DNA of 64,000 bases from Mediterraneibacter hominis (GCF_014287475.1 NZ_JACOPF010000001.1:930001-994000); one strand, 5' to 3'; shown: positions 35,818 to 44,692, counted from the stretch's first letter. Notes: generated by a model not told the origin, from the sequence alone. Program-made: numbers and translations.

Positions 35818-36846
35818 ATGAAAATAGGATTAAGAGGCGGGCACAGCCCGAACTGTAAAGGTGCGGTCGGGATTCTTGATGAACAGGCAGAAGTAAGGAA
35901 GATTTATAATGCATTAGTACCAAAGTTGCAGGCACAAGGGCATACAGTAGTAGATTGTAATTCTAATGCGTATGATGTAAACAGTGAGCTTTCAGAAGGC
36001 ACAAACAAGGCTAACTCAAACGGTTGTGATGTATATATTACTATTCATATGAACGCATCCGGCGGAGCTGGAAATGGTACAGAATGTTGGTTGTATGACG
36101 GAAGCAATGGGACAATGAATAGCATTGCAGATAATATCTGCAATAATTTTGCAAAGAAAGGATTTCAAAACCGAGGGAGAAAATATAATACAGGATACCA
36201 TGACTTAAATGCTTCCGCCATGCCGGCGATGATTGTTGAAACGCTATTTTGCGATAACAGCCATGACGCTAACTTATATAACAGTTTGGGGTCATCTGGC
36301 ATTGCTGAATTGATTGCAAAGGGGATAGCAGGACAGACAGTATCTGGAGGAGGTTCGTATACGCCGCCTGTATCTGGAAGCGGAGGAAGTTCTTCTAATA
36401 GTTCTGGAGATGCAGAAGTTGTATTTACCTATGCTGTAAAATTGACAGATGGAACAATTTTGCCATTTGTGAGCAACCTGTCTGATTATGCAGGGCTTCC
36501 AGAACGGACAATCGCTGGAATTGCAATTAAAGTAAACAAGGGTTCTGTGAAATATCGGGTACATGTTAAAGGCGGCGGATGGTATCCATATGTAACTGGA
36601 TGTAATTGGAACGATATTAACAATGGATGGGCTGGTGACAATGGTATTGTGATTGATGCAGTAGAAGTATATTATAATACTCCGGCTGATATTATAAATA
36701 CATATGGCTACCAGAAAGCGCAGTACCGCGTAGCTCCAATAGGTGGCGGTTATTATCCGTGGCAGTTCGATAATGAAGTTGGCAATGGACAGGATGGCTA
36801 TGCTGGCGTGTTTGGAATTGCGTTTGATAAATTCCAATTATTTTAA
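35818..36846 (+). CDS. N-acetylmuramoyl-L-alanine amidase (endolysin)
   Basis: 342 residues after GGAAAGGAG. The catalytic domain is of the Amidase_3 type (residues about 1-172): an N-terminal GGHSPNCKGAVG zinc-ligand region, a Glu in QAEVRK, ITIHMNAS and a C-terminal Glu in MIVETLFCDN. A Gly/Ser linker follows (173-200), then two related cell-wall-binding modules with WYPYV and YYPWQF repeats and N/D-rich loops. It cuts the amide bond between muramic acid and the stem peptide for host lysis. Last gene of the prophage in this window. Confidence 0.88.
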   Translation: MKIGLRGGHSPNCKGAVGILDEQAEVRKIYNALVPKLQAQGHTVVDCNSNAYDVNSELSEGTNKANSNGCDVYITIHMNASGGAGNGTECWLYDGSNGTMNSIADNICNNFAKKGFQNRGRKYNTGYHDLNASAMPAMIVETLFCDNSHDANLYNSLGSSGIAELIAKGIAGQTVSGGGSYTPPVSGSGGSSSNSSGDAEVVFTYAVKLTDGTILPFVSNLSDYAGLPERTIAGIAIKVNKGSVKYRVHVKGGGWYPYVTGCNWNDINNGWAGDNGIVIDAVEVYYNTPADIINTYGYQKAQYRVAPIGGGYYPWQFDNEVGNGQDGYAGVFGIAFDKFQLF

Positions 36847-36855
36847 ATAGTTTTA

Positions 36856-36890
36856 GGGTAGGAGTTGTTGTATCTCCTACCCTATTTTTT
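36856..36890 (+). terminator. Terminator after endolysin
   Basis: Perfect 9-bp stem GGGTAGGAG/CTCCTACCC and TATTTTTT. Between here and the tRNA remnant (36891-37099) I see no gene, only AT-rich sequence with a direct repeat CTGTCCCA. Confidence 0.85.
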
Positions 36891-37099
36891 ACGAATTACA
36901 AATTATAATTGCTCAAATATATACCTATGTATATGATAGATATGTATTTCAACAATTATTTTATCATACGTGCAAGATTTCCTCCTTTCGCTATTTTACT
37001 GGAATATTCTATTATTTCTTATCTAAAATATGACTGTCCCACAAACTGTCCCATAATACTTGAATAAAGCTACAAACCCCATAAATACGCATGTTTCAC

Positions 37100-37134
37100 G
37101 GTATTTGCAATGGGTTCAAGTCCCATCTTCCGCA
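37100..37134 (+). other. tRNA 3' remnant, probable attR
   Basis: GGGTTCAAGTCCC flanked by AT/AT forms a T-arm, followed by acceptor strand CTTCCGC and discriminator A. No matching 5' half (GCGGAAG) lies upstream. Acceptor sequence, A73 and a preceding long variable-arm-like stretch fit a type II tRNA, most likely tRNA-Leu. This is what is left at the right end when a phage integrates into a tRNA 3' end. Confidence 0.6.
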
Positions 37135-37145
37135 TGTATCATATG

Positions 37146-37185
37146 AATAGGAAATTTTGTATAGAACAAAATTTCCTATTTTTTT
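37146..37185 (+). terminator. Terminator of the tRNA transcript
   Basis: Perfect 15-bp stem AATAGGAAATTTTGT/ACAAAATTTCCTATT, loop 5 nt, then TTTTT. It belongs to the host side of the junction. Confidence 0.75.
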
Positions 37186-37312
37186 ATTGCATAGGAAACT
37201 CCGTTCCCTATGCAATAAAAAACCCTCTGAGGGGGAGATGCACACTGCGCACACGTGGAAAATGGCTGCTGACACAGCCGCACTTCGGCGTGGGAATGTG
37301 CAAAGCACATTC
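37183..37312 (+). repeat. Dispersed 120-bp repeat, copy 1
   Basis: Begins with a hairpin (TTGCATAGGAAAC / GTTCCCTATGCAA), then ACCCTCTGAGGG, GATGCACACTGCGC, GTGGAAAATGGCTGCTGACA and CAGCCGCACTTCGGCG. The same order of blocks is found at 38940 (opposite strand) and 47060. Non-coding, REP/MITE-like. Confidence 0.75.
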
Positions 37313-37361
37313 TGTTTTATTTCTTTTTTCTTTATCACGAATATTTAACCATAGACAAAAA

Positions 37362-37388
37362 GACAGAGGCCAAAATTCAGCCTCTGTC
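37362..37388 (-). terminator. Terminator after trpB-like gene
   Basis: GACAGAGGC/GCCTCTGTC perfect stem; minus-strand transcript continues into TTTTT. It lies about 45 bp past the trpB-like stop. Confidence 0.8.
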
Positions 37389-37433
37389 TCTTAGTTATAT
37401 CCTTGATTTATTTTGTCTTAATACACGTTTTCC

Positions 37434-38819
37434 TTATTCCATATTTCCCGGGAATTTAGGAATCCCGTCAAATCCTACCTGTAAATCGGCATCTGTAGGT
37501 ACATAGTCTGTCATCTCGCCATTATGGAATTTTTCATATGCTACCATATCGAAATATCCTGTACCTGTCAGTCCAAAGAGAATAGTCTTTTCCTCTCCTG
37601 TCTCCTTACATTTCATTGCCTCATCAATGGCAACCTTGATCGCATGGCTGCTCTCCGGAGCAGGAAGAATTCCTTCCACTCTCGCAAACTGCTCTGCCGC
37701 AGTAAATACTGCTGTCTGCTCAACAGAACGCGCTTCCATATATCCGTCCGCGTACAACTGGGAAAGAACGGAACTCATACCATGATAGCGCAGACCTCCC
37801 GCATGGTTTGCAGATGGAATAAAGCCGCTTCCCAGTGTATACATTTTTGCCAGCGGGCAAACCATTCCGGTATCGCAGAAGTCATACGCATAGACACCTC
37901 TTGTAAAGCTTGGGCAGGAAGCTGGTTCTACAGCAATAAACTGGTAATCTGCCTCCCCCTTAAGTTTCTCTCCCATAAATGGCGAGATCAGTCCGCCCAG
38001 ATTAGAACCTCCTCCCGCACATCCAATGATAACATCTGGCTTGATTCCATATTTATCCATAGCTATCTTCGTCTCCACACCAATCACAGACTGATGAAGC
38101 AATACCTGATTTAGCACACTTCCCAACACATACCGATACCCCGGCGTATGGGTAGCTACCTCCACTGCCTCAGAAATCGCACATCCAAGACTTCCTGTCG
38201 TTCCAGGATGCTCGGCTAGGATCTTTCTTCCCACCTCTGTCGTTTCAGATGGAGACGGTGTCACACTTGCACCATAAGTCCGCATTACTTCCCGACGGAA
38301 TGGTTTTTGCTCATAAGAGCATTTCACCATATATACTTTACAGTCCAACTCGAGATAAGAACACGCCATAGACAGCGCGGTCCCCCACTGCCCCGCTCCC
38401 GTCTCCGTTGTCACTCCCTTTAATCCCTGCTCTTTTGCATAATATGCCTGGGCAATCGCAGAGTTAAGCTTATGGCTCCCACTTGTATTGTTTCCCTCGA
38501 ATTTATAATAAATCTTTGCCGGAGTCTGCAGCTTCTCTTCCAAACAGTATGCCCTCACCAGCGGAGCCGGACGATACATTTTATAGAAATCTCGAATTTT
38601 CTCTGGGATCTCAATATACCGGTTGTCATTATCCAGCTCCTGTTTTACCAACTCTTTACAAAATACGCCGGATAATTCTTCTTCCGTCATTGGTTTTAAT
38701 GTTCCTGGATTTAAAAGCGGAGCCGGTTTATTTTTCATATCTGCCCGGACATTATACCATTCCTTGGGCATCTCACTTTCTTCCAGATAGATTTTGTAAG
38801 GGATTTTTTTCTCGCTCAT
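37434..38819 (-). CDS. trpB: TrpB2-type tryptophan synthase beta chain
   Basis: 461 residues from ATG 38819 (ribosome binding site AAAGGAG; the frame is open 60 bp further). Long TrpB2 form with the N-terminal extension (YNVRADMKNKPAPLLNPGT). PLP-binding Lys lies in NNTSGSHKLNSA, the phosphate loop in CAGGGSNLGG, and a FGLTGTGYFDM C-terminal motif is present. It condenses indole and serine to tryptophan, usually salvaging indole in organisms where TrpB2 stands alone, as here with no trpA next to it. A T-box leader controls it, and a dispersed repeat is inserted between leader and gene. Confidence 0.88.
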   Translation of the reverse strand: MSEKKIPYKIYLEESEMPKEWYNVRADMKNKPAPLLNPGTLKPMTEEELSGVFCKELVKQELDNDNRYIEIPEKIRDFYKMYRPAPLVRAYCLEEKLQTPAKIYYKFEGNNTSGSHKLNSAIAQAYYAKEQGLKGVTTETGAGQWGTALSMACSYLELDCKVYMVKCSYEQKPFRREVMRTYGASVTPSPSETTEVGRKILAEHPGTTGSLGCAISEAVEVATHTPGYRYVLGSVLNQVLLHQSVIGVETKIAMDKYGIKPDVIIGCAGGGSNLGGLISPFMGEKLKGEADYQFIAVEPASCPSFTRGVYAYDFCDTGMVCPLAKMYTLGSGFIPSANHAGGLRYHGMSSVLSQLYADGYMEARSVEQTAVFTAAEQFARVEGILPAPESSHAIKVAIDEAMKCKETGEEKTILFGLTGTGYFDMVAYEKFHNGEMTDYVPTDADLQVGFDGIPKFPGNME

Positions 38820-38939
38820 TTTTCTTCTCCTTTCCTGCTGCCGAAATTCTATCCGGCATACTCTCTGGGACTGCGGCATATTTTCTCAGAACAAAGTAGC
38901 AAGCCCGCTTCAACTCCTCTGCCCCTCACTCTTGAGGGG

Positions 38940-39053
38940 CCTATACACTTTGCGCGCCGAAGCGCGGCTGTTTCAGCAGTCATTTTCCACTTGCGCGCAG
39001 TGTGCATCCCTCGGAGGGTTTTATTGTATAGGAAACTTCGTTTCCTATACAAT
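38940..39053 (-). repeat. Dispersed 120-bp repeat, copy 2
   Basis: Reverse-strand copy with the hairpin TTGTATAGGAAAC/GTTTCCTATACAA, then CCCTCCGAGGGATGCACACT, GCGCGCAAGTGGAAAATGAC and GCCGCGCTTCGGCGCGC. It lies in the 5' untranslated region of the trpB-like gene, downstream of the T-box terminator, so it is part of the mRNA. Confidence 0.75.
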
Positions 39054-39060
39054 AAATAAA

Positions 39061-39345
39061 AAGCCCCTGTCCCATACAACTTTTTACATTGCAGGGACAA
39101 GAGCTTTATTCGTCTAAAAACTCCTGCGGTGCCACCCAGCTTGATGTAACACTACATCCACTCATGCATACTAACATATGCTGCATTTGATAACGGAGTA
39201 CTCTCTCCGGTTCGCCTACTGACAGCCATCCTCTGCCGTTCAGCTCACCCTCCGAAGCCCATTCCTCTCTGCCTTTGCCTGCCGCTTTCCCATCATCCGC
39301 AGCTCTCTGTAAGGTAAGCTTTCAGAAAGTACTTACTCTTCTTCA
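39061..39345 (-). promoter_or_regulatory. T-box riboswitch leader of the trpB-like gene
   Basis: The minus strand carries the conserved AGCTGGGTGGCACCGCAGGAG T-box sequence shortened here to GGGTGGCACCGCAG (39124-39138), followed by a terminator with a GCCCCTGTCCC-type stem and TTTTT (39061-39110). About 200 nt of stem I and linker lie upstream. Uncharged tRNA binding would favour an antiterminator. Given the downstream gene, the specifier is expected to be UGG (Trp), though I could not fix the specifier loop by eye. Confidence 0.85.
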
Positions 39346-39406
39346 ACGGTTTAAAAAAACTTTATCACTAATACGCCGGATTGTCAATCATCTTTTTTAA
39401 CTTATT

Positions 39407-39952
39407 TTACCACTGATTATACCCTGCTATTTCCTTTAATTCCTTCCGGCTCTTTTGCCGTATCGTCCCTGCCTTCTTTGGATACCCGACGGCAACTGCA
39501 AGGCGCACCGTACATTCTGGCGGAATTTGAAAAGCCTCTTTTAATTTCTTCTGGTTTACCACGCCGATCATGCACGTGCCAAGTCCTATATCTGCTGCTC
39601 CGTAGCATAAGGTCACAGCCGCCATTCCTATATCCATCTGTGTAAAATATTGGGAACCGTACCTTTCTTCTATCGCCGGTCTTAAATGCGCTTTTTCCTC
39701 ACAAATCAGAATAAATGCCGGCACATTTTCTCTCCAGGGGCAGCCCGTAAGTCCGTCGTCATCCAGCCCGTCTCGTAATTTTTTAAGCGCCTCTTTATCA
39801 TCTACAATAATAAAATGCCATGCCTGAGAATTACATGCACTGGGAGATAATCTGGCTATGTCAACCAGATGTGTCAATATCTCCCTCTCTACTTTTCTGT
39901 CGCTGTAAATACGGCAGCTTTCCCTCACCCTATGCAATGCTTCAAAATCCAT
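39407..39952 (-). CDS. Nitroreductase family protein
   Basis: 181 residues after GGGAGAAGGA. FMN-binding features of the family are present: RRV-like RESCRIYSDRKVE near the N-terminus, ARLSPSACNSQAWHFIIVDD, FTQMDIGMAAVTLCYGAADI and a C-terminal LAVAVGYPKK. It is a compact single-domain flavoprotein that would reduce nitro or quinone-type substrates with NAD(P)H. It is monocistronic. The physiological substrate cannot be inferred. Confidence 0.85.
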   Translation of the reverse strand: MDFEALHRVRESCRIYSDRKVEREILTHLVDIARLSPSACNSQAWHFIIVDDKEALKKLRDGLDDDGLTGCPWRENVPAFILICEEKAHLRPAIEERYGSQYFTQMDIGMAAVTLCYGAADIGLGTCMIGVVNQKKLKEAFQIPPECTVRLAVAVGYPKKAGTIRQKSRKELKEIAGYNQW

Positions 39953-40104
39953 TCCTTCTCCCTCCTGGTTGGTCAGCTATTTTTGTTTCTTTTCTTCTGA
40001 CTATAGCACAGCTTTTCCGGATGTACAAGTACTGCTGTTCTTTCCTGTAGCTGCAAAGATTTCTTCTTGGTGCTGCTATGTATTCCTTATCCTGTCTGGA
40101 TAAG

Positions 40105-40142
40105 AAAAAACCTGCTTTGCTTTTTTAAGCCGCAGGTTTTTT
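40105..40142. terminator. Bidirectional terminator beyond rplT
   Basis: CCTGC/GCAGG stem flanked by A-run and T-run (AAAAAACCTGC...GCAGGTTTTTTC), able to work in both directions between the nitroreductase and rplT. The 39953-40242 gap also holds GTATACC and CCCTTCGGGAGGG hairpins. Confidence 0.75.
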
Positions 40143-40242
40143 CATTCATATATACGATTCTATATTCTAATCCTATACCTTATCGGGCGAAGCCCACCCT
40201 CCCGAAGGGAATGTATTACGGTATACCCTTTTTGGTATACAC

Positions 40243-40599
40243 CTATGCAATCTTTTCCTTTGCAATCTCTGCCAATGCAGTAAATCCTTCTTTGTCACTC
40301 ACTGCAAGCTCTGCAAGCATCTTTCTGTTAATATCGATCTCCGCAAGCTTGAGTCCATGCATAAATTTACTATAGGACAGTCCATTCAGTCTTGCTGCCG
40401 CATTAATCCGCGCAATCCAAAGCTGTCTCATCTGACGTTTGCGCTGTTTTCTTCCTGCATAAGCAGATGTAAGAGCCCGCATCACTGACTGTTTTGCAAC
40501 TCTATACTGTTTGGAACGTGCTCCTCTGTATCCTTTTGCCAGTTTCAGTGTTCTGTTATGTTTCTTCTTTGCGTTCATTCCGCCTTTGATTCTTGCCAT
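40243..40599 (-). CDS. rplT: 50S ribosomal protein L20
   Basis: 118 residues after AAGGAGG. Starts [20 protein letters not shown] and has the family-typical [13 protein letters not shown] and [11 protein letters not shown] motifs; length is standard. L20 is needed early in 50S assembly and in Firmicutes also represses its own operon by binding the infC leader. Last gene of infC-rpmI-rplT. Confidence 0.97.
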   Translation of the reverse strand: MARIKGGMNAKKKHNRTLKLAKGYRGARSKQYRVAKQSVMRALTSAYAGRKQRKRQMRQLWIARINAAARLNGLSYSKFMHGLKLAEIDINRKMLAELAVSDKEGFTALAEIAKEKIA

Positions 40600-40628
40600 T
40601 TCTTAATCCTCCTTCTAACTACCGAATC

Positions 40629-40826
40629 TTACAGATAAGGTAACACTTTCTTCATGTTCTTTACATTTGTTGCATCTGTAATTGCTGACTGTCTGAGATT
40701 TCTTTTTCTCTTTGTAGTCTTTTTTGTTAAGATATGGCTCTTGTAAGCTTTATTTCTTTTCAGTTTTCCTGTCCCTGTCTTTGTGAAACGTTTTGCTGCC
40801 GCTCTATTTGTCTTAATTTTTGGCAT
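40629..40826 (-). CDS. rpmI: 50S ribosomal protein L35
   Basis: 65 residues from ATG 40826 ([18 protein letters not shown]); a frame extending 14 codons upstream contains the ribosome binding site (AAAGGAGGAAATC) and is not coding. Ends [10 protein letters not shown]. Normal length. Middle gene of the infC-rpmI-rplT operon. Confidence 0.97.
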   Translation of the reverse strand: MPKIKTNRAAAKRFTKTGTGKLKRNKAYKSHILTKKTTKRKRNLRQSAITDATNVKNMKKVLPYL

Positions 40827-40882
40827 AATGATTTCCTCCTTTATTGTGATGCCCTGCCGGATTTTCATTCCGGAACAATCTC

Positions 40883-41389
40883 TTAACGTTTTTCAGTTAA
40901 AACCATGCTCATATTTCTTCCTTCGAGCTTTGCCGGCTTCTCAATCACTGCAATATCCGAAAGCAGTCCGGCAAAATCGTCAAGGATATGTTTGCTCTGC
41001 TGTATATGCGCCATTTCTCTTCCGCGGAAACGAAGTGTAACCTTTACTTTGTTTCCTTTTGTAATGAACTTCTTTGCGTTATTCACCTTTGTATTCAGAT
41101 CGTTTGTTTCAATGTTCGGTGATAGACGCACTTCTTTAATCTCAACAGTCTTTTGTTTTTTCTTCGCCTCTTTTTCTTTCCTTGTCTGCTCATATTTATA
41201 CTTGCCGTAGTCAATGATCTTGCAGACCGGCGGTTTGGCTGTGGGTGCAATTTTCACCAAATCAAGTTCAGCTTCCATTGCAAGCTTCAAAGCTTCTCTG
41301 GACGACATGATCCCTAACTGTTCCCCATCCTCACTAATCAGACGCACCTCTTTGTCTCTGATTTGCTCATTAATCATTAAATCGCTAAT
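40883..41389 (-). CDS. infC: Translation initiation factor IF-3
   Basis: 168 residues if started at ATT 41389 ([18 protein letters not shown]). The in-frame ATG at 41377 lies 21 nt from the only Shine-Dalgarno (GGAGG, 41399-41403), whereas ATT is 9 nt from it. A non-canonical ATT start is typical of infC in other bacteria, where IF-3 rejects it and so regulates itself. Both IF-3 domains are present: N-terminal [16 protein letters not shown] and C-terminal [13 protein letters not shown]. It binds the 30S subunit and checks start codons. Confidence 0.95.
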   Translation of the reverse strand: MSDLMINEQIRDKEVRLISEDGEQLGIMSSREALKLAMEAELDLVKIAPTAKPPVCKIIDYGKYKYEQTRKEKEAKKKQKTVEIKEVRLSPNIETNDLNTKVNNAKKFITKGNKVKVTLRFRGREMAHIQQSKHILDDFAGLLSDIAVIEKPAKLEGRNMSMVLTEKR

Positions 41390-41403
41390 TGTCGTATACC
41401 TCC

Positions 41404-41640
41404 GTCAAATGAATTTCCTTCAGGTTCTGTGCGAAAACACAAAAAAACGAGTGAATGCAATATCCACCCGACTCTCAACAAAAAAATCTCTCTGCGTCCC
41501 ATACTTAACCGTAGAAAACTTCAGAAAAAACTTTGTTCAATATCAAACCAATAGTCACTCCATCGTGCTATGGTGAGAGTGGATACTCTGCTTTGTTTTT
41601 TGCCTTACGCAGTGTTTAGAATATCATATTCCCTATTCTT
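41404..41640 (-). promoter_or_regulatory. infC-rpmI-rplT leader with attenuator (L20 leader type)
   Basis: A long untranslated leader precedes infC. On the minus strand a 9-bp stem CGGGTGGAT/ATTCACTCG (41448-41470) is followed by seven T, a terminator 50 bp before the gene. Upstream sequence around 41550-41590 can form stems (CACTCTCACCATAGC with GATGGAGTG). This matches the L20-binding leader known in Firmicutes, in which L20 promotes premature termination. Confidence 0.75.
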
Positions 41641-41718
41641 TGTCAATATATTTTCTGCTATAAATTTCTCACAAAGTATGATATAATAATGCTACTTCAC
41701 ACGAAAGAGAGAGCACTT

Positions 41719-43047
41719 ATGAAAAGTATACATCAACCCAACTCCAATGACAAGTTTCAGAATAAATGGGGATTTATCATTGCCTGTATTGGAAGCTCTG
41801 TCGGAATGGCGAATATCTGGCTGTTCCCATACCGAATCGGAGAATTCGGCGGCGCTGCCTTTTTGATCCCTTATATCCTCTTTGTTCTTCTCATTGGTTT
41901 TTCAGGTGTCATCGGAGAAATGGCGTTTGGGCGCGCCATGCAATCTGGTCCTCTGGGTGCATTTCGTAAAGCATTTCAGCAGAGAAACTCACGAATCGGG
42001 ACTTTCATCGGGTTGATTCCCGTTATCGGTTCTCTTGGCATTGCAATCGGGTACAGCGTAATTATCGGCTGGATTCTAAAATTTTTATTTGATTCCATCA
42101 CCGGAACCATTGTAAGCGGGAACAATCCGGAGGTTCTCTTTGCAGACCTGTCTCAGAACTTCGGCAGCATCTCCTGGCATATACTGGGACTGGTTCTCGT
42201 ACTCGTCTGTATGTCCTTTGGTATTTCCAAAGGAATTGAAAAGGTAAACAAGCTTATGATGCCTGCTTTTTTCCTCCTTTTTCTTTTTCTTGCCATAAGA
42301 GTCTCTTTTCTTCCTGGCGCTTATGAAGGATATACCTATCTGTTCAAACCAGACTGGTCTGCGATGGCAAACCCCAAAACCTGGGTATACGCAATGGGGC
42401 AGGCATTTTTCTCGCTTTCCCTGGCTGGAAGCGGTACCGTTGTCTATGGAAGCTATTTGAAATGGGACGTAGATATTGTCAGCAGCGCCAAATATGTCGC
42501 CTTGTTCGATACACTTGCGGCGCTTCTTGCCGGTCTTGTCATTATTCCTTCTGTTTTCGCCTATGGAATGGAGCCCGGCTCTGGCCCCGGACTTTTATTC
42601 ATCACAATTCCCGCTGTAATCCAGAGTATTCCCTTTGGACAGCTTTTTGCAGTCATTTTTTTCCTTGCTGTTCTATTCGCCGGGGTAACTTCTTTAATGA
42701 ATCTGTTGGAAAGTCCTGTTGAAGCGCTCCAGAAGCACTTCGGTTTGTCCAGAATTTTTTCTATATCTGTTATTGGCGTTATTACCATTCTGGTCGGTAT
42801 TTTTGTAGAAGGCACACTTTTAAGCCCCTGGATGGATACGATTTCTATCTATGTGATTCCTCTGGGAGCTCTTCTTGCCGGAATCACTATGTTCTGGATC
42901 TGTAAAAAAGGATTTGCACGAAATGCAGTTCAGACCGGAAGAAATAAGACACTCGGCAGATGGTTTGAGCCAATGACAAAATATGTATTCTGCGGCGTCT
43001 GCATCCTCGTATATATTTTGGGAATTTTTTATGGGGGAATCGGATAG
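41719..43047 (+). CDS. Sodium-dependent SNF-family transporter 1
   Basis: 442 residues from ATG 41719. Twelve or so hydrophobic helices; the first has the LeuT-type sodium-site signature (WGFIIACIGSSVGMANIWLFPY, in which GMANIW replaces the usual GLGNIWRFPY) and helix 6 has MGQAFFSLSLAGSGTVVYGS. It belongs to the sodium:neurotransmitter symporter family, importing amino acids or similar solutes with sodium. The missing Arg of the RFPY motif (here LFPY) sets it apart from its neighbour at 43239. Confidence 0.88.
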   Translation: MKSIHQPNSNDKFQNKWGFIIACIGSSVGMANIWLFPYRIGEFGGAAFLIPYILFVLLIGFSGVIGEMAFGRAMQSGPLGAFRKAFQQRNSRIGTFIGLIPVIGSLGIAIGYSVIIGWILKFLFDSITGTIVSGNNPEVLFADLSQNFGSISWHILGLVLVLVCMSFGISKGIEKVNKLMMPAFFLLFLFLAIRVSFLPGAYEGYTYLFKPDWSAMANPKTWVYAMGQAFFSLSLAGSGTVVYGSYLKWDVDIVSSAKYVALFDTLAALLAGLVIIPSVFAYGMEPGSGPGLLFITIPAVIQSIPFGQLFAVIFFLAVLFAGVTSLMNLLESPVEALQKHFGLSRIFSISVIGVITILVGIFVEGTLLSPWMDTISIYVIPLGALLAGITMFWICKKGFARNAVQTGRNKTLGRWFEPMTKYVFCGVCILVYILGIFYGGIG

Positions 43048-43132
43048 GCGCGTGCAAAACTCTTACAAATTATATAGGAAATTATCGGAATTATCTTGTT
43101 TTTTTGTTCTGTTCATGTCATAATGTCGATAT

Positions 43133-43192
43133 CCTCATTTGACAAGAATACACACGCTTATCTTAGAGTATATGTGCTCTTGTCAGATGAGG
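43133..43192. repeat. 15-bp inverted repeat between the two SNF genes
   Basis: CCTCATTTGACAAGA (43133-43147) and TCTTGTCAGATGAGG (43178-43192) pair over 15 bp with one mismatch. No T-run follows, and the arm ends about 45 bp before the next start, so it is more likely an operator or a 5' mRNA stem than a terminator. Confidence 0.55.
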
Positions 43193-43238
43193 AAATTTCA
43201 TATCTATTGAAACAAAAGAGATTGAGGAGGAAATTTTT

Positions 43239-44594
43239 ATGAAAGACAGAAGTAATTTTACCGGAAAAGTCGGCTTCGTCCTGGCGGCTGCCGGTTCGGC
43301 GGTTGGGCTGGGAAACCTGTGGCGCTTTCCCTATCTTGCAGCACAGTATGGAGGCGGAACATTTCTTATCTGTTATATCATCTTGTCTGTCACCTTTGGG
43401 TTTACGCTGATGACCGCAGAGATCGCATTGGGACGAAAGACACGTTTAAGCGCGATCGGAGCCTTTAAGTCACTGGACAAACGCTTTGGTTTTCTCGGCG
43501 TTCTCGCGGCAATTGTTCCTATCATCATTCTTCCGTATTATTCTGTAATCGGCGGGTGGGTCATCAAATACTTCTCTACCTCTCTTACGGGACATACGGC
43601 GGATGCGGCAAAAGATACGTATTTCAACACCTTTGTCGGCGGTCTTACCGAACCGATCTTCTGGTTCCTTCTCTTCGTCATTCTGACCGCTGTGGTCGTT
43701 ATCTTCGGCGTTGAAAAGGGAATTGAAAATGTCAGCAAATTTTTGATGCCGGTTCTCGTCGTGCTCACACTTGGAATCTGCGTCTATGTACTTACTCAGA
43801 AGGGGGCCATGGATGGGTTAAAATATTATCTCCTTCCTCATATGTCTGACTTTTCTATCAAGACATTGCTCGCCGCTATGGGACAGCTGTTCTATTCCAT
43901 GTCATTGGCAATGGGAATTATGATCACATATGGGTCTTATATGAAAAAAGAAACGAACCTGGGAACCTCCGTCAAACAGATCGAGTTTTTCGATACTGGA
44001 TTTGCATTTTTTGCCGGTCTGATGATCGTTCCTTCTGTATTCATCTTTTCTGAGGGAAATTTAGAACAACTAAAAGCAGGGCCGTCCCTGATGTTTGTCA
44101 CTCTGCCCAAAGTGTTCAACAGTATGCCGATCGGCGATATTATCGGCGCTGTCTTCTTCTTGCTGGTATTTTTCGCAGCGCTGACTTCTTCCATCTCACT
44201 GATGGAAACCATCGTCTCCATTTTGATGGACAAATTCAAATGGGGCCGCAAAATGACCTGTATCATTGTCTTTGTATATGTTATCTTGATGGGAATTCCT
44301 TCTTCACTTGGATTTGGCGTATGGGACTTTATAAAACCGCTTGGCATGTCCATTCTGGATGCATGGGATTTCTTAAGCAACAGCGTACTTATGCCAATCG
44401 TTGCGCTTATCACCTGCATCTTTGTCGGATTCTTTATTAAACCAAAAACGATCATCGACGAAGCGTGCGCAGAAGGCGCAAAGTTCAAAAGCAAAGGGCT
44501 TTTCACTGTTATGATTAAATGGATCGCTCCAATCTTTCTCGTTGCAATCCTTTTAAGCTCCGTTATGAACGCGTTTGGGATTATTACCTTATAA
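43239..44594 (+). CDS. Sodium-dependent SNF-family transporter 2
   Basis: 451 residues after GAGGAGG. Canonical helix 1 signature (AAAGSAVGLGNLWRFPYLAA), helix 6 AMGQLFYSMSLAMGIMITYG, and about twelve membrane segments. Same family and orientation as the gene at 41719 but clearly diverged, so this is an old tandem pair rather than a recent duplication. Probable sodium-driven amino acid importer. Followed by a strong bidirectional terminator. Confidence 0.92.
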   Translation: MKDRSNFTGKVGFVLAAAGSAVGLGNLWRFPYLAAQYGGGTFLICYIILSVTFGFTLMTAEIALGRKTRLSAIGAFKSLDKRFGFLGVLAAIVPIIILPYYSVIGGWVIKYFSTSLTGHTADAAKDTYFNTFVGGLTEPIFWFLLFVILTAVVVIFGVEKGIENVSKFLMPVLVVLTLGICVYVLTQKGAMDGLKYYLLPHMSDFSIKTLLAAMGQLFYSMSLAMGIMITYGSYMKKETNLGTSVKQIEFFDTGFAFFAGLMIVPSVFIFSEGNLEQLKAGPSLMFVTLPKVFNSMPIGDIIGAVFFLLVFFAALTSSISLMETIVSILMDKFKWGRKMTCIIVFVYVILMGIPSSLGFGVWDFIKPLGMSILDAWDFLSNSVLMPIVALITCIFVGFFIKPKTIIDEACAEGAKFKSKGLFTVMIKWIAPIFLVAILLSSVMNAFGIITL

Positions 44595-44614
44595 CAAAAG
44601 TATAAACATTATAA

Positions 44615-44654
44615 AAAGGAACGGCCCTATATGCTTGAGACCGTTCCTTTTTTC
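44615..44654. terminator. Bidirectional terminator, SNF2 / degV
   Basis: AAAAGGAACGG/CCGTTCCTTTTTT stem separating the converging genes. Confidence 0.85.
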
Positions 44655-44692
44655 TGTTTCTTTTTATAACTCTGTCTTTACGGAGAGCTTCC

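Noticed and set aside
37096..37338. Minus-strand ORF of 80 codons and similar ORFs at 39100 and 47179
   Set aside because: These are translations of the dispersed non-coding repeat; the shared peptide reflects shared DNA, not a gene family.
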